Assembly (NCBI GenBank): GCA_965153455.1 | Contig: OZ234503.1 | Coordinates: forward strand, 6,974,157 to 7,038,156 | Source: Sphagnum compactum | Lineage: Eukaryota; Bryophyta; Sphagnopsida; Sphagnales | DNA: 64,000 bases | Direction: 5' to 3' | Shown: positions 24,943 through 38,366 of the stretch, one piece after another | How the letters are laid out: each line of letters starts with the position of its first letter | Position numbering within the stretch: position 1 is the stretch's first letter | Program-made: the position numbers and the translations under genes | Notes under the pieces: model-generated | What the model was told of the DNA's origin: nothing | Seen by the model: only the letters and a program-made list of their open reading frames with translations | The model's database searches: none

Positions 24943-27805
24943 ATTCCATGAAGGGAAAGGGATTTCATCTCACATGGGAGATGAATAATACACACATACA
25001 TAATAATGACCCCAAAAAGTGTCTGTAAAACATGATTTTAAAAAATAATTTAATTGTTGAATCTGCCATTCCAGACCTTAATATCATGGAATGGTCTCGG
25101 CCTTGCCCATTACGGTTACGGTTGGGGCTTGTCTGGTGCCCTACCCAACATTATGCGCAGGGGCTTAACCATTTACATAGTACATTGCTGTATAGTAAAG
25201 ATGCTCTTTTACGGAATAGAATGTTGATGTAAACCTGCCAAACTTTTATTACAAGGAAGCACTACAAACAATGCAAAAGAAGAAGTGGAGAAAGAAAAAA
25301 TTGGCATAAAGGGTACTACTAAGACCCTAACTAGACTTTTGCTTAGGGTTTTAAATTAGGTCAAATTTGGAATGATATGAGATGACTTGCCTTAGGAGTT
25401 GCATTGGTCTACCTTGAAGGGTCATAGTGTATACCATAGGTAGGTCCAAAATGGCTGAACTCCCACAAGATCAACCTCATTGAGTATCAAGTCACTACAT
25501 AATATGCGCTTGTAATTTGTTAAATTGTGAATGTTGTAAACGTATGTAAAATGTGTACTTTTTAAAGCCTCGCTTCTTGATCTCAAGTTGCATTTTGGTC
25601 GAACTTGGGTTCTTGTCTCAAATCGGCCAACTTTATACATAACTCTATTACCTTGACAAAATTTAACTCTAGTTAGTCATAATTAACAATGATTAAAGTT
25701 TTGAATTTGTTGTTAGAAAATAATAGTAATTTGAATATTACAAATTCAAGGTAGGAAAGGCTTTTGTTCACAAATGGTTTGTCCCCAATATGCAAAGGTG
25801 ATGCACAAGTGCACTAAAATTTTGTGCATGGAATCATTCCCAAATAATAACAAGCAATGTCCTTGGCATTGTCCTTGTTTCGCAATTTTGAATTAAGAAA
25901 AACCACATCCAACTAGTTCGAAAACCCAATTTATGTTTTGCTATCACTAATGGGTACTTGATGAATAATGTTATAACTACTAGGTTGTGAACAATTTGTG
26001 TAATGAAAGTGTGAGTTTCTATATCTTGTAAAATGGAGAAAATGATGGCCAAATATGTTTAACGTGTCTTTGTCAAATCTTTGATCTATCAATGAAATTT
26101 TCAACCTAACCTTTGAATGGTATAAATTATAAGAAGTAACTTCCATGGCCAAATGCATATTACTTTTCAAATGCACAAGTTTAAACTATAATCAAATATG
26201 TTTTTGTAATATTTCAAAATCATGCCTTGTTGCATATCCTTGATAAAGTCGACTCAAAGGCAAGTTTCATTTTTGTTATGAGTTTTAAAATTTAAAAAAA
26301 TTAATGAATAATTTAATTTAATTTATTTGATTTTTATCAAAGAGGTCTCCAAAAACTTTTAATTGATAAACTAGAGAGGTTGAAGGTGCAACGTCATGTC
26401 ACAATTTATGAATTGCTTTTACAAGCATAGGTCATCATATTCATTCAAATGAACATACATGTACATGTGCTTGGACCTTAACAACAAACCTTTGAAAGAG
26501 GGCAATGACAAATGAACACAAATATTTGATCATCGTGCTCATGTCTATTGTCCCAACACCCAACATCCCTAACCCAAACATAAGCACCAAGTGAATGCCA
26601 TAGAGGACCTACAATTTGGAACACTTACCACCCATAAAAATATGTAGTGAATGCCCAAGGAATCACAATTTAGAACACTAACGATTATTGTAAACACAAA
26701 TTCCTCAAACCCAAACAAACCTAATTAAAAATCTTCATTTTTTTCTCACCAAATCATCATCATTAATTGTCCTACACAAGTTTATGGTGTATGGGTTGAA
26801 TAGTCCTTTGACATGTTGGCAAACTTGAAGACCACATGTAACAAATTTATATCATTGCTTAAGCTTGCAAACTTGACCACATGACACAAAGAAATTGAAG
26901 AACACAAGTCATTGAAAAAAAAAATGATTGTGCCCTAAAAGTTTTGCAACTACCACATATAATTCACATTTAGAAATCATCTTTTATTACATGATTAGAA
27001 TCAACAAACTCATTTAGTTGATTTGTAAAGTTTTCTTCCATTTGGTCCAACAAATCAGCCCCAAAGTCGTTAAAGGATTCAATTGCATATATTTTAAGAT
27101 CAAACCATGAATCCTTTGGCTAGCTTTTGGCAAGTTGATTTAAATTCCAAATTGACATGTATAAAACCTTGTTCGAATCCTAGCAATGAAGAAGATCCAT
27201 TTGATTTTGATAATCTAGCTACTTGTGGTACCTAAAATTTTGACAAACCAAGTACTTGACAATTTGGAATAGGAAATTAAGCCTCATTTGTTTTCCACCA
27301 TTTCAATGGATATTCACAAGATTTGTAACTACTTGTAGATTTAAAAACCAAGACAACTCCGCGTTTCACCTATAGTTAGATACAATAACAATGACATGCA
27401 CATCAATTAAATCATATAAATATGATAAAAAATTTAAAAATAGAATTAAATTGAGATTCATAGTAGTGACATATTCTCAATTCGATTCAAACATACGCGT
27501 ATTTTACATTTTTTTGGGCTTTTAAAAAAATACTTGAAAATACTTGATACAAAAGCCAATTTTCAAGCCTTTGTATTTTTATAATGCTTTTTTTAAAATA
27601 CTTGAAAATACTTCTTTTTGAGCACCTTCGAAAAATACTCGTATTTCGTATGTCACTACTATGTTGAGATTGTGAAAACTTACATGCACCAAACACAATC
27701 AAATGTGGTTCTATAAGTTGTTGTTAGATTTAAAACATGATGCACATGATGAACTTTTCATAAATTAATGTCAAAATGGGGATTAAGGTTTTTAAATCAT
27801 GTATT
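24940..27805. other. AT-rich intergenic DNA
   Basis: No gene, RNA or element is supported. A short frame near 25.03-25.23 kb has higher GC but no recognisable family. Confidence 0.5.
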
Positions 27806-27811
27806 ATTTTT

Positions 27812-29191
27812 CACTAATAAAAAAAGTGGGTCTATTTCATTAACCCAATTCATTAGGGGCCTTAAAAATGAACTAAATCACCATACTTTTATTTCATTAC
27901 CTTGAGTGAAACTGAAATCACTATGTAATTGTCATGTTCATTTGTAGTCAAAGTACTTCACTAAGGTTATGTTTGGTATTATTAAAACTATTATTTTAAT
28001 ATTAAACACAATTTTTATAATTATTCATTAATTGATATATTTCATTTTTGATGTATATTTTTATGACATGGTATAATTTTTTAGTGTATCAATTAGTTAC
28101 AATATGACATATGACATGATTGTTAAACCAAATTGAATTAATTCAAACAATAATTTCTTACATACAATACGAATAAAAATGTTATATTTTATAGTGTTAA
28201 TATAAAAATAAATGTAATATGTATAATTAAGAATTTATTAAATTTATATATAATTAATACATTATTTAATGATGAAAGGCTTTAAAGGTAATGTTATTAT
28301 ATGTTAACAAATTAAAATTTATGAACTATTTATATTATATTTCAAAATAACATATAATAAATTATATATATGAATTATTATTGTTATTATTTGGGACATA
28401 ATATAGTTTCAATTGCTTTGTAATGTAATATTCAAAAATTTAATGCCATTTTTATTTGTAATTTAGAAAAAGGTGAAAATATGGGAAATTAAAATATTCA
28501 CATTTATTTATGTCAGCCATAAATTATTTTTCATAAAAAAATTTCAAATTTCAAATTTATAAAAAAAATTATTTACAAATCATGTCATTAAATCCTTTTG
28601 AGTTGTTCTTAAACAATGACATTCAACATTTTTCCTTCGATTAATTTTGAAATTTGGTGTGTTTAGTTATCATGCATATGTGAAATTTTGAAAAAAAAAA
28701 AAAAGAATTTTCATTTGCTTCATTGGAGTTTAAAAAAAAACAAAAATACATTTCAAAGTCTGATTTATAAAAAAATTTGGTGTAGTCGTGATATAATCAA
28801 TTTTTGACAAAATATCTTATTTTGTCAAAATATGTTAAATGGTAGTTGGTTGGCAAAGACAATGGAATATCTCTCCTTAGATACCAAGGTTCAAACCTTG
28901 ATACCAAAATACCTATGTTGACCATATAAAATATGTACATTTTTAAAAATGAAAAAAATATAAAATCGTAATAAAAACAACAAAGTATCATAAACATAAT
29001 TTAATTACATTGTCACATGTTAATTTCCTATTTGCTCACATGCTAGTGAATTCATTTGCCCATTCCAACCTGCCACCAATCATTAAAAGACATGGCGAAG
29101 TAACTAAATTTGCAATTTAGTGAATTAATGGTGATTTCACTAAAATGGTTAATGAAACTCCTAGTGAATTAAACCCACATTCCTACTTGTG
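27812..29191. mobile_element. Possible degenerate CACTA-like element
   Basis: The left end reads CACTAATAAAAAAAGTGGG. The right end, reversed, reads CACAAGTAGGAATGTGGG. Subterminal motifs such as TTCATTAACC recur inverted inside both ends. No matching 3-bp target duplication is present and there is no coding capacity, so the call is tentative. Confidence 0.3.
28841..28907 (+). other. tRNA-like sequence, possible SINE relic
   Basis: TAGTTGGTTGG resembles a pol III A box. About 40 bp later GGTTCAAACC resembles a B box, within a small T-arm-like hairpin (CAAGG...CTTG). The acceptor and anticodon stems do not form a proper tRNA, so a tRNA-derived SINE fragment is more likely. An 11-bp hairpin (TTTGACAAAAT, 28803-28829) lies just upstream. 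Confidence 0.3.
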
Positions 29192-29879
29192 ATGTCCTTG
29201 TTAAGAATAAACATCCCAATGGACAAGATTAACCAATACCATAAAAGGTATTAGTGATCACTAAGAGCATACCTACAAATGTATTTAATCAACTTATACT
29301 AGGAATGACATAGGTGGTTACTAAGGACAAACCACAATCAACAACAAGTTTTTACATTCCTAAATGGTTTGTTTACAAAAATTTTTGTCAATCATTAGGA
29401 AATAGTTTTTTAGGAATAATATCTGGTTTTCATACACCAATCATGAAGAGAGGTACACCACACATGAATGTTATGGGTATGTTCAACAGATGATTGAATA
29501 TTATCAACAAATGAATACATTTTTGTTGGAATTGTCTAGATTAAAATTAGTCAAGAATTAAATTAAGAATGATATTTGAACAAGGTGAAGTCATTGTAAG
29601 AAGTTAGATGGAAATACATAAGTTGCAGTAGTTGGTGAAGGACATGAAGGACAAATAGGTGGTAGTAGTTCCATTAAATGTTACTGATTATAAATTAAAA
29701 CCAAAACAATTATGAAAAACACATGCAAGATTACGACAAACTAAATTTGGAAAAAGCTTACTTGTAGTAGGAATTTGAATAGAAACAAGTATTAGTTAGT
29801 GAAGTAAATAGCAAATGACATGGCTACTCAATAGGAAAGTTGGGAAAAAGATTAAGAAAGTGTAAAAACAAAATTTGAC

Positions 29880-30500
29880 AAGTCTATAGGTTCAAGTTAA
29901 AGAGTTGTAAGATGTAATGACACATGTATTCAATAAAACTACATCAATGTAATTTGAAAAGGAGAAGATGGAAGTTGCTTTGCAAAAAGAGGTTTAGAAT
30001 TTAAAGTTGGACATCATTAGATTGCATGGAATGTTGGAGAAGATGAAAATATGGAACTATATTATTTTTACCATTAGTTGTAGGAGTATGAAAATTTGAA
30101 GGTGGATAACAATTAGCTGATTTTCCAATGAGAAGCTTTGGGGTTTAAATTTTAAGAATTTGGTTGAATGGTGAGGATTAGTGTAGGACATGTTTTAGCA
30201 TGATGTGAACGATGTCTTTAAGCATATGAAAAAGGGTGAGAACATGTATAGGTGTCAACTAAAAGCATATTGGGATGTGTTTCTAGATTTTCATTATGTA
30301 CCTCTTGTGTTAAATCTTGAAACATTGTTTGGTAGACTTTTGTTTGGTAAAGCATGACCTTGTGGCATTGCTCATGAAAACAAAACAAATAGGTGCAACA
30401 ACTTCCAAAACCCAAGTATGACATTGAATAATTGGTAGAAATGAAAGGAGGTGTTGAGTCCACATACTTAAACACCAAGAATCACAACTTAATGAGTTCA
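29880..30500 (+). pseudogene. Heavily decayed coding sequence, unknown
   Basis: Protein-like stretches survive between stops. One near 29.96-30.05 kb is heptad-like (KLDIIRLHGMLEKMKIWN). Another near 30.20-30.35 kb reads HDVNDVFKHMKKGENMYRCQ followed by LKAYWDVFLDFHYVPL. This suggests an old element or gene ORF with a coiled coil. No family was recognised and many stops are present. Confidence 0.3.
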
Positions 30501-30957
30501 ACACACCATTTCAAACACTACATGATGGGGAACAAATTACACACGAGGAATAATTAAACAAGCTATTTGACTAGTCTACATAGGAACCACAACATGAGAC
30601 ATTGTTGGAATAGGTGGTGTAAGTGGCCCAATAGGTGGTGGTTGCAGAATCACAACGAAAACATACAAAAGATTAACTAGTCCAACAACAATTGTCCATT
30701 GACCATTCAATATAAGGACAAGAGGTGTTGGCAATAAAAATTTTAATTGACAATAGTTCAAGAATAATACTTATTGTTCACCTTAACATTAGTTTACTTA
30801 TATATTACAAAGATTTCAAGGGTGAAATTCAAAATATAGGGGGGCCGATGTAAAACGGATAAGAGTATAGGTTGGGCGTCAACAAGGAATAGTTTAATAT
30901 TAACTAATGAATTATTATTTTAGAATTAAGGTTTTGATGGGAATTCTTTGGAAATTT

Positions 30958-31100
30958 CACTATTACAAAAATGTGGGTGTAGTTCATTAATCCCTATTCA
31001 TTAGACCAGTGATTTCACTACATCCCCACTAGGTCCTGTTCATTATGACTAATGAATTTACTCAAAATCTAATGAAATCACTTAGCATACAAGGACACCT
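30958..31100 (+). other. Possible isolated CACTA-like left end
   Basis: CACTATTACAAAAATGTGGG begins a segment whose following TTCATTA motifs align with those after the left end at 27812. No matching right end was found. It may be a solo end of a related element. Confidence 0.25.
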
Positions 31101-31104
31101 TTTT

Positions 31105-34100
31105 TTGTAGAATTTGTTTTTCACCCTTTGTTCGTGGGTATGATTATCTAGATTTTTATGCCTATTTGAAGGTTTTCATGAAGGAATAGTTGTAAATTAT
31201 AGAAATACTTATTGAATTCAAATTATAATAGTTAATACTTGCATGAATACTACTTATTTCTATTGATTGTAAATGTGCAACCAATTTGCATGTAGATTTG
31301 TAGTTGCGAGAACTTATGTAAATTTGTTAAAAAATTTGACCAAAAATGAAGAATTTGATCAATAGTAAAATTGTCATATGCCAACTCAAGATAGCCATAT
31401 ATAATTAAAATCCATATTTATTTTATTATAAATATGGTTTAAACAAAATTCAATGTCCATTGTTTAAATGTTTCATTGTACTAAATAATTAACAAAATAA
31501 GTTTAATGAAATGAACCACTCAAAATAAACAGGGTAATCAAGTTGAATGGTTTGAAAAATCATGATTTATTGTTTATGTTAAGGTCTATTTAAAGGTTAT
31601 GTAAAGGCTATGTAGGCTTAACAATGTGCTTGTAAGTAAACCTAGGTGCTATAATAAACATGTTATAGTCACATGTATAAAATGTTTATTGTGCACCTTG
31701 TCCATATATGACAATTGGACTTTTAAGTTGTCATATTCCATCTTAATAGGCACACCTCGATTTTGTAAATGAAAAATGGTCAAAAATAATAATTCATCAT
31801 TTCCTTTTGTAACTTTATCATTTATTAGTTATATGAAAGATTAATTTATGACTATTTTGTTTTACAAATATGATAAACGATTGTATTTTATGACCATATT
31901 CATTCAACAAGTCATTGAGGATTTATAGTCATCATATTGTTAATTGAATAAGACCAAAAAAAAAATAGTGGACAAATTAGTCATAAAAGACAATACATGG
32001 CATGAATTGAAATGTAGTTACATCTATTAATTGACTAATAAGAAACTTTTCATCCAAATGATGTCCAAATTGGGGTAGATTAAGTAGTTTAACTAGGCAT
32101 ATACATAGGTTGCAAGTATGAACATTTGAAACCTTTCACATTGAAGGACCAAATCCTTAACCATTGCACCACATATTCATGAATGATATATTTTGTTATC
32201 ATATTATTATTGACATTTTAAAATTTTACACTACATAAGTAGCTTAGCCTAACCTTGACTAGCTACCTACCTCCCAATGTAGCCAAAATATAATGGCCTA
32301 ACTACCTAAGAAACCTATGTAGCTTACCTACCTACTTAATCAAGTTACTTATATAACCTACTTAGCTTAGCTACTTACTTAACCTTAGCTTAATGAATCA
32401 TGTCCTAACTTGCCTACCTACCTCATTAACAACATGAGTTCATTTGTAACTATGATAACAACTATAATATTACAAATGGAATAAGCCACCACATGTCATG
32501 TAGTGATTATTGTATGATGTGTAAAAAATAATAACTTAGTTGAAACGACTATTTGTCATCCATATGCATGAACGAAATCATGTTTGGATAAACACGAACT
32601 CATTTTCTTTTTGTTTTTCCATCTAAATGAACAACAATTACAAATCATACACAAACTTTCAATATCATGAAATTTCAATAGAATTTGTACAAAAATCGTA
32701 CAACAATATTTCTGTGCAAAATATGTGGGCTTCAAAATGTAAAAATGATACAATAAATACATATATTATTTTTATTTAAATTATGTGTATTTTCTACTTA
32801 TGATGTTTAGATGTGAAGTATGTACAATTTACATTTTAATTAAATCTATGCAATTATTGTGATGTAATTTTGCATAAAATTGCGCGATTTTCATGTATTA
32901 AATATGAACATTCATGTATGTTATTAAAAAACAATGTTTCATTTATTTGAATATTAAGAATATTGAATACATATAAATATTGTTCATATTAACCATAATA
33001 TGGAATTCATGCAATTTTTATATGAACCTACAAAAACCAAAATTTATACAGAATTTATATGAATCAATGAAGCTTGGTAAGTTTGTGATGCAATTGCAAT
33101 TGCAACTTAAGTCCATTTTGTAGTTGAATGTGTGATTACAAGTTGTTTTTACAATCTCCCATGGGGGATAATTGAAATGACATTTGCAAAAGTGGTCAAT
33201 TTGGACATAAGCTTCAAATGCATGCGGGTTGTTATGGACAAGATTCTTTGTAATGTGCAAATGGCAAGTGTTTTGTCCTAGAACCAGAAAGACAAATGGT
33301 AAGGAACATGAACATAAACCTTACAAGTTTGAAATTGATATGCATGTTGAACGTCAACATCATGCACAAATTAAACATAATTATTGAATGTTTGAACAAT
33401 AAATTACAACCTTGACACCAATGACGATTACAAGTTTGATGCACATTTCTTACATGTGATGAAACTTGTAAATAGTTTCATAACGATCGTTCGAAGTGTC
33501 AAGTGCCAATGATTAGTTGTTCAACAAATAGGCATTGAGGTTCTCAAAGTTAGAAATAACTTTAACAATCCCAAACCACAAATAACTATCAAAACTTCAA
33601 GATAACACAAGAATACCAACACCATTTGTGCTAGAGAGAATATAGTAAATGAAGATGAGAAATGAAAATTGCGACTAAATGGAGTTTGGGTACAAATGGA
33701 ATAGTTCGTTTTAGGGGTATAGGTAGGGTTAGGTTACAGGTTATATCCACATAATAAATAAGTTACATAGGTATATACCTTATTCACCCTAAGATATTTC
33801 TCGAGCAATCATATCCATCCTTGGATATGCATAAGTCCTACACATGGAAAAAAATTGTATTAATAGGTTGAAAAATCTTGCATGTAAAAAAGGTTATGCA
33901 TAAGTTCAGAGAAATATCAATTTTGAAAAAAAGAATTTTTTTTTTTTTACATATTTAAAAGGTATATGAAAATAACAAATATACCTACATAACACTAGAT
34001 ATAGGCTTACACATGGTATCAAAACTAGTAGCAAGGACCCTATCAAGCTAATAGGACGAGATAGCATCTAAAGCGTGGTAGGGTGTAGAACCGCCTTGAT

Positions 34101-35125
34101 ACCCAGAAGGGGTTTGCCGCAATTTCTAATACCCACCCAACACAAGTCTACTCCATCTATCTCATGGCAAAAAAATCAAGAAGTCCTTCAAACATAAGGA
34201 CAAAAATTCAATTTATCCTTGAATTTGGAGGGTTAAATAGAGTAAAAGCTAATGTAGCTTAGGACAGGACCTAAATGCCCGCAACCCTATAAAATACTTG
34301 AAGAGAAATTAAATAATTTATCCATTTTTTCATCTAGGTTTACTAAATATTTATCATCCATCAACTTGAAGCATATCACTTATTAGTCCTTTGGAATACC
34401 CATCACTTTGATGGATGAAATTTGTGACATTTGTTTAAATATTCGAAAACTTTGGCACATATGAAAGTTTCAAGCCTAACTCAATTCTGGTCAGTTATTT
34501 GAGTTTTTCAATGAATTTGAAAACCACGGTTATACCTCAGAACTGGGTGTTTGATTTTTCTGAGAACAACAGCTATGAACCTTAAGAATTGCCCTGATAC
34601 CCGGTGAGGGTGTGAGGGTGTGAGGTTGATTATTGATTTATTGCCTTATTGAGTTTTGATGCCTTTTTCAGGTGCTTTTAAAAAAAAGTCACATCATCCT
34701 TAGGAAAATTGAGCTAAATCTGGCTTTAAAGTTTAAAAATCAATTAAAAATATTTAATCACCATTTTTTATGTTTGATTACACAATGAAAGTCATACATA
34801 TGAATCTGGTGAATTTACCTTTTTTTTTTTTGGTTTTTTCTCACTTCTGGCAACTGAAAACATCTAATTTTATTTTTTTTTGCATTTTGCATTTTGCATT
34901 TTGGTGGTTTATTGCCAGTTAAAAAAAAAGGCTGACTGAATGTCAAAATGACTGCTTGTTTAATGAGTTATAATGATTGGTTCATATGGTTGCATTTAAA
35001 TAATCTCTCCTGTTATGTTGTCTCATCTTTCATGTCTATGGGTGGTGATCTGGAAACAATAAACACGCTACATGGGATGTTGTAAATAATTTTTAGAGGC
35101 CCAAATACTGTGTATGGGTGCAGCT
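31105..35125. other. AT-rich intergenic DNA
   Basis: No coding gene is supported. CCTACCTA-type tracts near 32.25-32.42 kb recall R1. The only other item is the tRNA-like relic at 32109-32175. Confidence 0.45.
32109..32175 (-). other. tRNA-like sequence, possible SINE relic
   Basis: On the minus strand TGGTGCAATGG (A-box-like) is followed about 40 bp later by GGTTTCAAATG (diverged B box). The spacing suits an internal pol III promoter. It does not fold as a full tRNA, so a SINE fragment is the likelier reading. Confidence 0.35.
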
Positions 35126-35131
35126 GATCTA

Positions 35132-35525
35132 CAGCATCTCCAGCAGTGCTCAGTATATGACCCTGCCAAATGATTTCTTACATCCAAGTTTAGTTATTTT
35201 ACTTTTCTCCAACCCCACCCATCAAAGTAAGGTTGGGAGTGCAAAGAGGTGGAAGAATACTAAATTCTAAATAGCAAACCACCTTGACCAATGTTTATGA
35301 TTGATCAATCGAAAGTAGGGATCAGTAGTCAGATCATATTTATTACACTCTTCTCTAGCAGGTGCTAAAGGCTTTGCTCTGTTTTTCACCAGCCTCCAGC
35401 AACAGGCTGTGCAAAAATGCTGGGCCAAACCAAACCAATTCTGCTGAGCCAAACCAACATGTTTTGACTTTTTCCCATCCAAATTTTAATTTGCAGGGTC
35501 ACTTACTAATCACTAAGGGAATGAT
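35132..35525. mobile_element. Diverged relative of the 38.37 kb MITE
   Basis: The left end CAGCATCTCCAGCAGTGCT aligns with the MITE end at 38367. The interior shares blocks in the same order: GTTTAGTTATTTTA, a CAACCCCACC segment, AGCAAACCACCTTGACCAAT, a TTATTACACTCTT-type segment, CTGAGCCAAACC and a TTTTGACTTTT segment. The right end is eroded. It is non-coding and older than the 38.37 kb copy. Confidence 0.55.
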
Positions 35526-35718
35526 CAATGGCAGCAGTACATTGGCCTTTACAGTCCTTTTACAGAAAAGAAATTGTGAACCTTCTTTGGGCTGGTGAAA
35601 GAATGGCATATGTGTACAGTGTGCAGCAAGAGCACATTGTAACAGGAAATGATTGTTTCTCATTGGCCAACTACAATGATTGGCCCAGAGTTAAAAAGTC
35701 TCACCATATAAGGTCATA

Positions 35719-35764
35719 TTTTTCTCCAATTAGGGTTTTTTCCTAAACCCTAATTGGAGAAAAA
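35719..35764. repeat. Perfect 20-bp hairpin with telo-box arms
   Basis: TTTTTCTCCAATTAGGGTTT (35719-35738) is exactly reverse-complemented at 35745-35764, with a 6-nt loop. The arms contain AAACCCTAA, the plant telo-box core. No gene abuts it. It is not a classical terminator context. Confidence 0.9.
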
Positions 35765-35984
35765 GGTCCTGAAATATACAAAACTTAAAAACTAGTTGAA
35801 AAACCAGTTGGGGTGAAATTTTCCTTTCCAAAATATTCCACATTTTTTTGGATGTTTGAGAAAGGCGAGGGAAAAAAGCTGGGTTTTTTTGGGTTTTCTG
35901 AGCACCGTCCTCCATCTTTTCCCACTCCCTCCCCCACCATCCGACACACACCGCTGGCTAGAGGCGAACCAACAAGCCACCCGT

Positions 35985-36360
35985 GCACCATCCATTGGAA
36001 GCTGGTTGTGACTTTGTTGTGAAGAAACTTCACCTGAGTTAAAGTACTAAGGGTTTCACCTCGGTAAATTATTTATTCCCACAAACGATACATATTGAAA
36101 GTTAAGTATGTAGGGGGTAAGATGATAATAAGTCCATTAAGTAGGTAGATTCGTGTAGATGGTTTAGTACATCGGTAAAGACTAATGGTTTTGTTCATAA
36201 GTGTGTTTAAGTTGAAAACAGAAACGGGGCTAACCAACCACCTCGGTTACTCTAACGAACTGGAACCCAATGAAAAAGTATTTCTTGTCCACCATCATCA
36301 TCCATCCATCCATCCAGCCATCCATCCTTCACGGTGTACTGGTGATGGTTGATTCAGCGC
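35985..36360 (+). repeat. Dispersed repeat R1, copy 2
   Basis: Starts near GTGCACCATCCATTGGAAGC, contains a GTAGGTAGATTCGTGTAGAT segment followed by GGTTTAGTACAT, and ends near CATCCATCC repeats and CACGGTGTACTGGTGATGG. It aligns in order with copies at 10.5 kb (inverted) and 40.2 kb. Its ends are imperfect inverted repeats. It is non-coding. Confidence 0.5.
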
Positions 36361-36367
36361 ATCTAGA

Positions 36368-36399
36368 GTAAAGCCTGAGGCTGTCGGCTTTACTAGAAT
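36368..36399. repeat. GTAAAGCC/GGCTTTAC foldback, copy 1
   Basis: GTAAAGCC, 10 nt, GGCTTTAC, then TACTAGAAT-type flank. The same arrangement occurs at 46429-46459, with changes confined to the loop. It is probably the end of a small mobile element. Confidence 0.5.
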
Positions 36400-37289
36400 T
36401 CACCCAAACATTACACTAACAAAATTAAATAAGGACTAAGGACACACACACAATTTAATTTAAAATTGTTAATAAAATTAGGTTAACACAATTAAATTGT
36501 GTATGTGTCCTTAGTCCTTATGGCACACACACACACAAACACACGCACACTTGCATTAAATTTCAAGCTACAAAATACTATTGACTTTGACTACGAAAAA
36601 TCCATTATGGCAAGCAAGGAAAGGATTGAACTGTTGTCCGAACACTTATACACACACACATACACACAAACCTTATGGGTTGGGTTAAGAATTAGACTAG
36701 GTATCAAACAAACCTTCCTTTGACACAAGAGGTTTTTGAAGGCCAATTTGGTGTTGTAAACTTAAATCTACATGTCCTTTGAGATTGATGGGTACTTCCG
36801 AGTCCCCCAATTTTAAATTCATTTCACTTAAGTGGGCCTTAAGTGAACCATGGTCTTATAGACTCCATTTATTTTCATCCAATTCACATTAGTCAATCAC
36901 CTATTTGTATTAGGCACAAATTCATCCGTGTTTTGATACTTCTTCACACTCTAGTCAAGTCATGTGAATTAGGCAATTAGGTACCTTCTTCTTATTCTTT
37001 GTCTTCTTGCCCCTTTTGCAATGCTCCTTTATTTTTTATTTTTCTACAGTTTTTAAACAAAAGAAACAAAAGGAAGTAAGACTTTCCATTTAACTTAAAA
37101 CACACAAAATGAAAATTGCTTCCTACGTAATCATAAAATCATTTCTTGAAATAAACCACACAAGTAGCTCCCACAAAAATAAGTCTCTAAACATGTGATA
37201 CACCAACTAGTATCATAACTTCAAATTAAACACTAAAATTATTTACACTTATAAGTAGGCGTAAATTAAGGAGTGGATATAAGATCTCT

Positions 37290-37370
37290 CCTCTTTTATA
37301 TAAGGAAAATCCATGGATATAAGGTGCCCTCCAAGTATAGGAGGAAATTTCTCCCAATGCTTCCCATTAC
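37290..37370 (+). repeat. Dispersed repeat R3, copy 2
   Basis: CCATGGATATAAGGTGCCCT, followed by GAGGAAATTTCTCCCAATGC, matches the reverse complement of 44.16-44.24 kb over about 70 bp. It also shares its core with 21.6 kb. Confidence 0.5.
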
Positions 37371-37920
37371 AAATAAGTCATGAAATTTCAGACATTTTAA
37401 ATGTACGCCCCCTATCTAGACCAACACATAGTTTGAGTTGGGAGCCCATGCACGTATGAGCAAAATATATGTATATCTACATATTAGGGGTAGTGGCCCC
37501 ATGGTGAAGAGGCTCTCGTTACATATATCAAGAAATCATAAGTAATTCTATAAAAGCTCAAAATAATACAATTTCACTTGAATTAGGTTATGAGTCTTAT
37601 TGTATTTCTTCCAAAGCGAAATAAAACAAAAAAACCAATCAACCAACCAACCAAACCAACCGTGCAAGATGTAACCAAGAGTTGTTTATGCACAAACTAC
37701 TTATTTTGACGGGTTTTAGGTGATTCTAAAACCTAATCGATTATTGCCAAGTGTCAAGATAGATTATTGCCAAATGTCGTAAGCGGGTTGATATATGATG
37801 AGACCATAGATTGTCGGGGTCTGTAGCAGATGTTGTTTGGGCCAGCCAACACAATGTTGCCTGTTGGCCAGGCAACAAACTTAACTTTGGGAGTGGAAGA
37901 CAATAAGTAAGTAATATGGG

Positions 37921-37940
37921 GTGTGTGTGTGTGTGTGTGT
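37921..37940. repeat. (GT)n microsatellite
   Basis: Ten GT dinucleotides are directly visible. Confidence 0.95.
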
Positions 37941-38160
37941 TTGCCAGTGCATTTAGGAGATACCGATTGCACCTGTTTTCCCAGTATGGAATTTTGTGAA
38001 CTCATCTGCCTCTGAAATGTTTACATTTTCCCGACACAAACAGAACACAGAAAGTGAGAGGACCCAGCCTTACCATACCCATATGGAAAGTGTGGTAAAC
38101 GAGGCTCTGACTCCCTTTCCTTTTCTGACCATCATCAGAGAATTATGTGTGTTAGAGAAT

Positions 38161-38182
38161 TACACACACACACACACACACA
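38161..38182. repeat. (CA)n microsatellite
   Basis: An uninterrupted run of about ten CA dinucleotides is directly visible. Confidence 0.95.
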
Positions 38183-38366
38183 AACACTTCTTCATCAAAT
38201 TCTGATGATTTGGGCACTTTTTTCTTTTCTTTCCAAAACTCATTTCTATGAGTTGCACTCGATCTTTTTTCTACTTTCCATAAAATTCACCAAAAGAAAC
38301 AAAAAAAACATGGTTCTACATTTCACCAAGCAAAAACTTCTGCGTATTATTGCATCACATTGGTTA

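Larger units (their letters stand above)
36400..38360. other. Intergenic DNA with microsatellites and an R3 copy
   Basis: No gene is supported. CA/GT-rich tracts are frequent (36.44, 36.53, 36.65, 37.92 and 38.16 kb). An R3 copy lies at 37290-37370. Confidence 0.5.

Noticed and set aside
25032-25232. Short higher-GC frame as possible organelle-derived DNA
   Set aside because: I could not match it to any chloroplast or mitochondrial gene by eye, and it is too short to support.
28841-28907. A functional tRNA gene
   Set aside because: A/B-box-like motifs are present, but acceptor and anticodon stems do not form. Reported only as a possible SINE relic.
35785-36033. Overlapping ORFs on both strands near 35.8-36.0 kb
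   Set aside because: They coincide with repeat DNA between the MITE relative and an R1 copy. No protein family is suggested.
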